Position numbers and translations under genes: made by a program
Assembly (NCBI GenBank): GCA_003241055.1
Contig: QFOD01000009.1
Span: 62,001-126,000, forward strand
Source: Roseateles depolymerans
GTDB lineage: Bacteria; Pseudomonadota; Gammaproteobacteria; Burkholderiales; Burkholderiaceae_C
DNA length: 64,000 nucleotides
Reading direction: 5' to 3'
The notes under the pieces: generated by a model
Seen by the model: the letters and a program-made list of their open reading frames with translations, nothing else
Databases searched by the model: none
What the model was told of the DNA's origin: nothing
Part shown: in pieces, positions 59,675 to 64,000 of the stretch
How the letters are laid out: every line of letters starts with the position of its first letter
Position numbering within the stretch: position 1 is the first letter of the stretch

Positions 59675-60598
59675 ATGAACACCTCAACCGCAGCAGCAGC
59701 AGCCCGAACCATGACAAGCGCCACCCTCGACCACCCCGCCACCGCGCAGCGGCTGGCCATCCGTCCGCTGCCGGGCAGCTTCGCCGCCGAGGTGCTGGGG
59801 CTGGACCTCGGCCAGCCGCTGGCCGACGACGACTTCCGCCGCATCCACCGCGCGCATCTGGATCACCACGTGCTGGTGTTCCGCGACCTGCGCATCACCC
59901 CCGAGCAGCAGATCGGGTTCAGCCGCCGCTTCGGCCCGCTGCAGATCCATGTGCTGCACCAGTTCCAGCTGAGCGGCCACCCCGAGATCCTGATCGTGTC
60001 CAACATCGTCGAGAACGGCCGGCCGCTGGGCCTGGGCGACGCGGGGCACTACTGGCACTCCGACCTGTCCTACGTGGAAAAGCCCAGCCTGGGCTCCATG
60101 CTGCTGGCCCAGGAGCTGCCGGACCGGGGCGGCGACACGCTGTTCGCCGACCAGCACGCCGCCTGGGACGCGCTGCCCGAGGCGCTCAAGACCCGCGTGC
60201 GCCATCTGCGCGCCGAGCATTCCTACCTGGCCAAGTACGAGGAGCTGCGCGCACGCAGCCCCTGGCGCCCCAAGCTCAGCGCGGAGCAGATCGCCCAGGT
60301 GCGGCCCAGCGTGCACCCGGTGGTGCGCGTGCATCCCGAGACCGGCCGCCTCGGCCTGTTCGTCAGCGAGCACTTCACGACCCGCATCGTCGGCCTGCCC
60401 GAGGCCGAGAGCCGTGCGCTGCTGGACGAGCTGTTCGCGCACAGCACCCGCCCCGAGTTCCAGTACCGCCACCACTGGCGCGCCGGCGACATGGTGTTCT
60501 GGGACAACCGCTCGGTGCTGCATCTCGCCACCGGCTGCCCGGAGCATCTGCGCCGCCGGCTGCACCGCACCACCATCGAAGGAAGCATCCCCGCATGA
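59675..60598 (+). CDS. TauD/TfdA-family 2-oxoglutarate-dependent dioxygenase
   Basis: Fe(II)/2-oxoglutarate oxygenase of 307 residues. Iron ligands are H128 and D130 in HYWHSDLSY and H283 in SVLHLATG. The 2-oxoglutarate-binding Arg is in LRRRLHRTTIEG. IRPLPGSFAAEVLGLDL and HVLVFRDLRITPEQQIGFSR are typical of the N-terminal half. Members oxygenate taurine, other sulfonates, sulfates or phenoxyacetates. The ABC genes behind it support a sulfonate or related anion. ATG 59675 is chosen; ATG 59711 and 59663 are possible. It overlaps the binding-protein gene (ATGA). Confidence 0.9.
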   Translation: MNTSTAAAAARTMTSATLDHPATAQRLAIRPLPGSFAAEVLGLDLGQPLADDDFRRIHRAHLDHHVLVFRDLRITPEQQIGFSRRFGPLQIHVLHQFQLSGHPEILIVSNIVENGRPLGLGDAGHYWHSDLSYVEKPSLGSMLLAQELPDRGGDTLFADQHAAWDALPEALKTRVRHLRAEHSYLAKYEELRARSPWRPKLSAEQIAQVRPSVHPVVRVHPETGRLGLFVSEHFTTRIVGLPEAESRALLDELFAHSTRPEFQYRHHWRAGDMVFWDNRSVLHLATGCPEHLRRRLHRTTIEGSIPA

Positions 60599-61614
60599 GC
60601 CCGCGCCTCTCCAAGACCCTGCGCCGCCTGGCGCTGACCGCCCTGACCACGCTGGCCGCCCTGCCGCTGGCCGCCCAGGCCGAGGGCCGCATCCGCATCG
60701 CCGAGCAGTTCGGCATCGTCTACCTGCTGGTCGACGTGGCCAAGGACCAGGGCCTGATCCAGAAGGCCGGCAAGGCCCAGGGGCTGGACCTGCAGGTGGA
60801 GTTCGTCGAGCTCTCCGGCGGCGCCGCGGTGAACGAGGCCCTGCTGTCCGGCGGCATCGACATCGCCGGTGCCGGCGTGGGCCCGCTGCTGACGCTGTGG
60901 GACCGCACCTACGGCAGGCAGAACGTGCGCGGCGTGGCCTCGCTGGGCAACTTCCCCTACTACCTGGTCAGCACCAACCCGGCGGTCAAGAGCATCGCGG
61001 ACTTCTCCGACAAGGACCGCATCGCGACCCCCGCCACCGGCGTGTCGGTGCAGTCGCGCATCCTGCAGCTGGCCTCGGCCAAGCTGTGGGGCGATGCGGC
61101 CTACAACCGGCTGGACCGCCTGCAGGTGGCCCTGCCCCACCCGGACGCGACGGCGGCCCTCATCAAGGGCGGCACCGAGATCAATGCGCATTTCGGCAAC
61201 CCGCCCTTCCAGGAGCAGGTGCTGGCCGGCAACCCGCAGGCCCATGTGGTGCTGAACAGCTACCAGGTGCTGGGCGGCCCGGCCTCGGCCACGGTGCTGT
61301 ACGCGACCGAGAAGTTCCGCCGCGACAACCCCAAGACCTACAAGGCCTTCGTCGACGCGCTGGCAGAGGCCGCCCGCCTCGTGAAGGCCGACCCCGAGAA
61401 GGCCGCCGACATCTACCTGCGCACCAACAGGAGCAAGGTGGACCGCGCGCTGCTGCTGAAGATCATCAAGAGCCCCGAGGTGGACTTCAAGGTGACGCCG
61501 CAGAACACCTTCGCGCTGGCGGACTTCATGCATCGCGTGGGCGCGATCAAGAACAAGCCGGCGTCGGTGCGGGACTACTTCTTCGACGACGCCCATCTGG
61601 CCGGCGGCAGCTGA
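60595..61614 (+). CDS. ABC transporter substrate-binding protein, sulfonate/nitrate/taurine type
   Basis: Periplasmic binding protein of 339 residues. The signal peptide reads KTLRRLALTALTTLAALPLA followed by AQAE. The mature domain has IRIAEQFGIVYLLVDVAKDQ, EFVELSGGAAVNEALLSGGI, DIAGAGVGPLLTLWD and NFPYYLVSTNPAVKSIADFS, the NMT1/SsuA/TauA-like pattern. Its ligand is probably the substrate of the adjacent dioxygenase or a related sulfonate. It is coupled to the dioxygenase gene and followed 48 bases later by the ATPase gene. Confidence 0.9.
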   Translation: MSPRLSKTLRRLALTALTTLAALPLAAQAEGRIRIAEQFGIVYLLVDVAKDQGLIQKAGKAQGLDLQVEFVELSGGAAVNEALLSGGIDIAGAGVGPLLTLWDRTYGRQNVRGVASLGNFPYYLVSTNPAVKSIADFSDKDRIATPATGVSVQSRILQLASAKLWGDAAYNRLDRLQVALPHPDATAALIKGGTEINAHFGNPPFQEQVLAGNPQAHVVLNSYQVLGGPASATVLYATEKFRRDNPKTYKAFVDALAEAARLVKADPEKAADIYLRTNRSKVDRALLLKIIKSPEVDFKVTPQNTFALADFMHRVGAIKNKPASVRDYFFDDAHLAGGS

Positions 61615-61662
61615 GCGGGCCGCTCGCGAGCCCAGGCCGAAAGCAACCCACCCACCCGCCCG

Positions 61663-62478
61663 ATGACCGCCATCCCCCTCCCCGAACGCGCCGCGCTGGC
61701 CGCTCCGCCGCCCGGGCAGCCGCTGCTGCAGGTGCGCGACCTGACGCTGGAATACCGCAGCGAGCGGCAGGTGATACGCGCCACGCACGAGGTGTCGTTC
61801 GACGTGCTGCCGGGCGACCGCTATGTGCTGCTGGGCGCCTCGGGCTGCGGCAAGAGCTCCTTGCTCAAGGCCATCGCCGGCTTCATCACGCCGCGCGTCG
61901 GCGAGATCCGGCTGCAGGGTCAGGTCGTGCGCGAGCCCGGGCCGGACCGCGTCGTCGTGTTCCAGGAATTCGACCAGCTGCCGCCCTGGAAGCGCGTGCT
62001 CGACAACGTCGCCTTCGGGCTGCTCGCGTCGCGCCAGTGCGGCCGCGACGAAGCCCGCGAGCGCGCCGCCCAGGCGCTGGCCACCGTGGGCCTGGCCCGC
62101 TTTGCCGACGCCTTCCCGCACCAGCTCAGCGGCGGCATGAAGCAGCGCGTCGCCATCGCCCGCGCGCTGGCGATGCGGCCGCGCGTGCTGCTGATGGACG
62201 AACCCTTCGCCGCACTCGATGCGCTGACCCGCCGCAGCCTGCAGCAGGAGCTGCTGTCGCTGTGGCAGGAGCTGCGCTTCACGCTGCTGTTCGTGACCCA
62301 CTCCATCGAGGAGGCGCTGCTCGTGGGCAACCGCATCCTGCTGCTGTCGCCGCACCCGGGCCGCGTGCGGGCCGAGCTGGACGCCGAGGCCTTCGGCTTC
62401 ACCAGCCTGGGCAGCGAGGCCTTCCAGGCCCAGTCGCAGCGCATCCATCGCCTGCTGTTCGAACACGCCGCCGCATGA
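61663..62478 (+). CDS. ABC transporter ATP-binding protein, sulfonate/taurine type
   Basis: A 271-residue ATPase of the SsuB/TauB group. Walker A is LLGASGCGKSSLLKAIAGF (residues about 55-73), the Q-loop VVVFQEFDQLPPWKRVLDNV, signature HQLSGGMKQRVAIARALA, Walker B VLLMDEPFAALDALTRR and H-loop LLFVTHSIEEALLVGNRILL. The tail ends RIHRLLFEHAAA. Coupled to the permease gene by an ATGA overlap at 62475. It has about 20 residues before the domain, which is normal. Confidence 0.93.
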   Translation: MTAIPLPERAALAAPPPGQPLLQVRDLTLEYRSERQVIRATHEVSFDVLPGDRYVLLGASGCGKSSLLKAIAGFITPRVGEIRLQGQVVREPGPDRVVVFQEFDQLPPWKRVLDNVAFGLLASRQCGRDEARERAAQALATVGLARFADAFPHQLSGGMKQRVAIARALAMRPRVLLMDEPFAALDALTRRSLQQELLSLWQELRFTLLFVTHSIEEALLVGNRILLLSPHPGRVRAELDAEAFGFTSLGSEAFQAQSQRIHRLLFEHAAA

Positions 62479-63341
62479 ACACGCTGACCCCCGCCCGCCC
62501 CGAATTCGAGCGCGCGCTGCCGCCGCTGCCGCCCCACAGCGCCGAGCAGCCGCTGCGCCTGGGCGCACGCCTGTGGCGGCGCGACGGGCTGCGCCAGCTG
62601 CTGGTGCTGGCCCTGCTGGCGCTGGCCTGGGAGGGCGCGGCCCGCTGGGCGGGCAACGAGCTGCTGCTGCCCGGCTTCCTGCAGGCCGCCTCGGCCTGGT
62701 GGAGCGACCTGCGCAGCGGCGAGCTGCCGTTGCGCACCGGTGTGTCGCTGGCCCTGCTGCTGCAGGGCTATGCGCTGGGCGTGGTGCTGGCGCTGGGCCT
62801 GTCGGCGCTGGCGGTGGCCACGCGGCCCGGGCGCGACCTGCTGGCCACGCTGACCTCGCTGTTCAACCCGCTGCCCGCCATCGCGCTGCTGCCGCTGGCG
62901 CTGCTGTGGTTCGGCCTGGGCGCCGGCAGCCTGGTCTTCGTGCTGGTGCATGCGGTGCTGTGGCCGGTGGCGCTGGCGACGCTGGCGGGCTTCCAGGGCG
63001 TGCCCGAGACACTGCGCATGGCCGGCCTCAACTACGGCCTGCGCGGGCTGCACTATGTGCTGCAGATCCTGGTGCCGGCGGCGCTGCCCGCCATCCTTTC
63101 GGGCCTGCGCATCGGCTGGGCCTTTGCGTGGCGCACGCTGATCGCGGCCGAGCTGTTCTTCGGCGCGTCCTCGGGCCGCGGCGGGCTGGGCTGGTACATC
63201 TTCCAGAACCGCAACGAGCTGATGACCGACCATGTGTTCGCCGGCCTGGCCACCGTGGTGCTGATCGGCTGGGGCATGGAGCGCCTGGTGTTCGACGCGA
63301 TCGAGCGCGTCACCGTGCGCCGCTGGGGTCAGCAGCGCTGA
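62475..63341 (+). CDS. ABC transporter permease, sulfonate/taurine type
   Basis: Inner-membrane permease of 288 residues with six hydrophobic segments. LALLALAWEGAARWAGNELL near residue 45 and the binding-protein-dependent motif in AGLNYGLRGLHYVLQILVPA followed by ALPAILSGLRIGWAFAWRTL (EAA-type loop) are clear. GRGGLGWYIFQNRNELMTDH completes the SsuC/TauC pattern. It is the last gene of the dioxygenase-importer operon and converges with mobA, seven bases apart. Confidence 0.92.
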   Translation: MNTLTPARPEFERALPPLPPHSAEQPLRLGARLWRRDGLRQLLVLALLALAWEGAARWAGNELLLPGFLQAASAWWSDLRSGELPLRTGVSLALLLQGYALGVVLALGLSALAVATRPGRDLLATLTSLFNPLPAIALLPLALLWFGLGAGSLVFVLVHAVLWPVALATLAGFQGVPETLRMAGLNYGLRGLHYVLQILVPAALPAILSGLRIGWAFAWRTLIAAELFFGASSGRGGLGWYIFQNRNELMTDHVFAGLATVVLIGWGMERLVFDAIERVTVRRWGQQR

Positions 63342-63348
63342 ACGGCGC

Positions 63349-63960
63349 TCAGCCGCGCTGCTGCACCTGCTGCAGCTCGGCCGGCGTGTTGGCGTTGAAG
63401 AAGGCGCCGGCGTCGTCGAACACCACCTCCACGCAGCGATGCTGCGCGGTCCAGCGATCGATCTTGCGCTGCCCATCCTGGATGAAGCGCAGCAGGCTCT
63501 CCGACACCTCGGTCTTCATCAGGCAGAACACCGGCTGCACCTGCACCTCGCCGCTCTCGCGGGTGGCGGCCATCGCGATCTCGGCATCGGCCGACACCAG
63601 GGCCTGCGCCAGCCGGGCCACCAGGTCCATGGGGAAGCGCGGCGAATCGCAGGGCACCGTCACCAGATAGGGCGTCTCGCAGCGCTCCAGGCCCGCCATG
63701 AAGCCCGCCAGCGGGCCGGGGTAGTCGGGGAAGGGGTCGGGCACCACGGGCGCACCCATGGCCTCGTAGGCGCCCAGGTTGCGGTTGGCATTGATCATCA
63801 CCTGGCCCACCTGGGTGGACAGGCGCATCAGCGCATTCATGGCCAGCGGCAGCCCCTGGTAGTTCTGCAGGCCCTTGTCGACGCCGCCCATGCGGCTGCC
63901 GCGGCCGCCGGCCAGCACCAGGCCGGTGATGTCGTCGGGGGAGAGGGTGGGTTGGGTCAT
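63349..63960 (-). CDS. mobA: Molybdenum cofactor guanylyltransferase MobA
   Basis: Adds GMP to molybdopterin-molybdenum to make the MGD cofactor. The 203-residue length is typical. The GTP-binding start ITGLVLAGGRGSRMGGVDKG is present with the conserved Lys, followed by INANRNLGAYEAMGAPVVPD, GPLAGFMAGLER and TVPCDSPRFPMDLVARLAQA. It ends QRCVEVV-type residues then FDDAGAFFNANTPAELQ, the usual C-terminal pattern. The ATG overlaps the stop of the upstream gene (ATGA at 63957-63960). Confidence 0.93.
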   Translation of the reverse strand: MTQPTLSPDDITGLVLAGGRGSRMGGVDKGLQNYQGLPLAMNALMRLSTQVGQVMINANRNLGAYEAMGAPVVPDPFPDYPGPLAGFMAGLERCETPYLVTVPCDSPRFPMDLVARLAQALVSADAEIAMAATRESGEVQVQPVFCLMKTEVSESLLRFIQDGQRKIDRWTAQHRCVEVVFDDAGAFFNANTPAELQQVQQRG

Positions 63961-64000
63961 TCGATCATGTCGAAGGCCTGGGCCTCGACCTCCACAAAGG
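63957..64000 (-). CDS. 3' end of an unidentified gene upstream of mobA (partial)
   Basis: The last 13 codons, FVEVEAQAFDMIE and a stop, lie in the window on the minus strand and overlap the mobA start by four bases. The gene is probably in the same operon, perhaps another molybdenum-cofactor or molybdoenzyme-related gene, but this fragment is too short to identify. Confidence 0.5.
   Translation of the reverse strand, partial: FVEVEAQAFDMIE

Noticed and set aside
60223..63476. Long antisense frames across the tauD-type operon
   Set aside because: Composition is Gln/Arg/His-rich, typical of reverse-complement frames in GC-rich DNA, with complete sense-strand genes on the other strand.

Overview
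The window is 64 kb of GC-rich bacterial chromosome from a betaproteobacterium, most likely a Burkholderiales member of the Roseateles/Mitsuaria/Rubrivivax type. The grounds are: high GC with strong third-position bias; rsmI/yraN/diaA/dolP and pilU-pilT/yggS blocks in the order usual for this group; EpsF/EpsG-type exopolysaccharide proteins; and a liv operon that carries an AMP-binding acyl-CoA ligase next to a divergent Crp/Fnr regulator. Genus placement is inference. I saw no rRNA, tRNA, CRISPR array, prophage or intact insertion sequence.

Layout. 1-5.5 kb: a leftward liv-type importer operon (acyl-CoA ligase, LivG, LivH, an unrecognised lipoprotein-like gene, LivM cut by the edge), with a divergent Crp/Fnr-family regulator and an 18-bp palindrome between them. 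5.7-16.4 kb: peptide transporter, GNAT acetyltransferase, htpG, a DAHP synthase gene preceded by an aromatic-rich leader peptide and attenuator terminator, an FAH-family protein with an export signal, tldD, rsmI, yraN, diaA. 16.4-25.5 kb: dolP, a 3-hydroxyisobutyrate-dehydrogenase-like gene, pilU, pilT, yggS, a chemoreceptor with a TonB-C protein behind it, a 74-bp tandem repeat with covarying hairpins, a membrane-anchored cold-shock-domain protein, an rbgA-like GTPase and a YXWGXW lipoprotein. 25.6-38.5 kb: MFS transporter, MtfA-like peptidase, cheZ, a DUF2520-like protein, an exported methyltransferase, alkaline phosphatase, a small exported protein and a complete RND efflux system.

39.1-54.8 kb is an exopolysaccharide locus of tightly overlapping rightward genes: initiating sugar transferase, five GT-B glycosyltransferases, EpsF/Wzz-like co-polymerase, EpsG-like ATPase, a multi-spanning polymerase candidate, flippase, three acyltransferase-3 proteins and one hexapeptide acetyltransferase. 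An exported beta-helix protein faces it convergently. No outer-membrane exporter (Wza type) is present, so export must use a gene elsewhere.

56.9-59.6 kb holds a KfrA-like DNA-binding protein and the remains of a chemotaxis operon: a cheR lacking its 5' half, an intact cheD, and a receiver domain joined out of frame to the last part of cheB. 59.6-63.3 kb is a TauD-type dioxygenase with a sulfonate/taurine-type ABC importer. The window ends with mobA and the last codons of an upstream gene.

The most informative observations are the aroG leader/attenuator, the 74-bp repeat with compensatory stem changes, the divergent liv operator, the wrecked cheR-cheD-cheB cluster, and exported versions of enzymes that are normally cytoplasmic.
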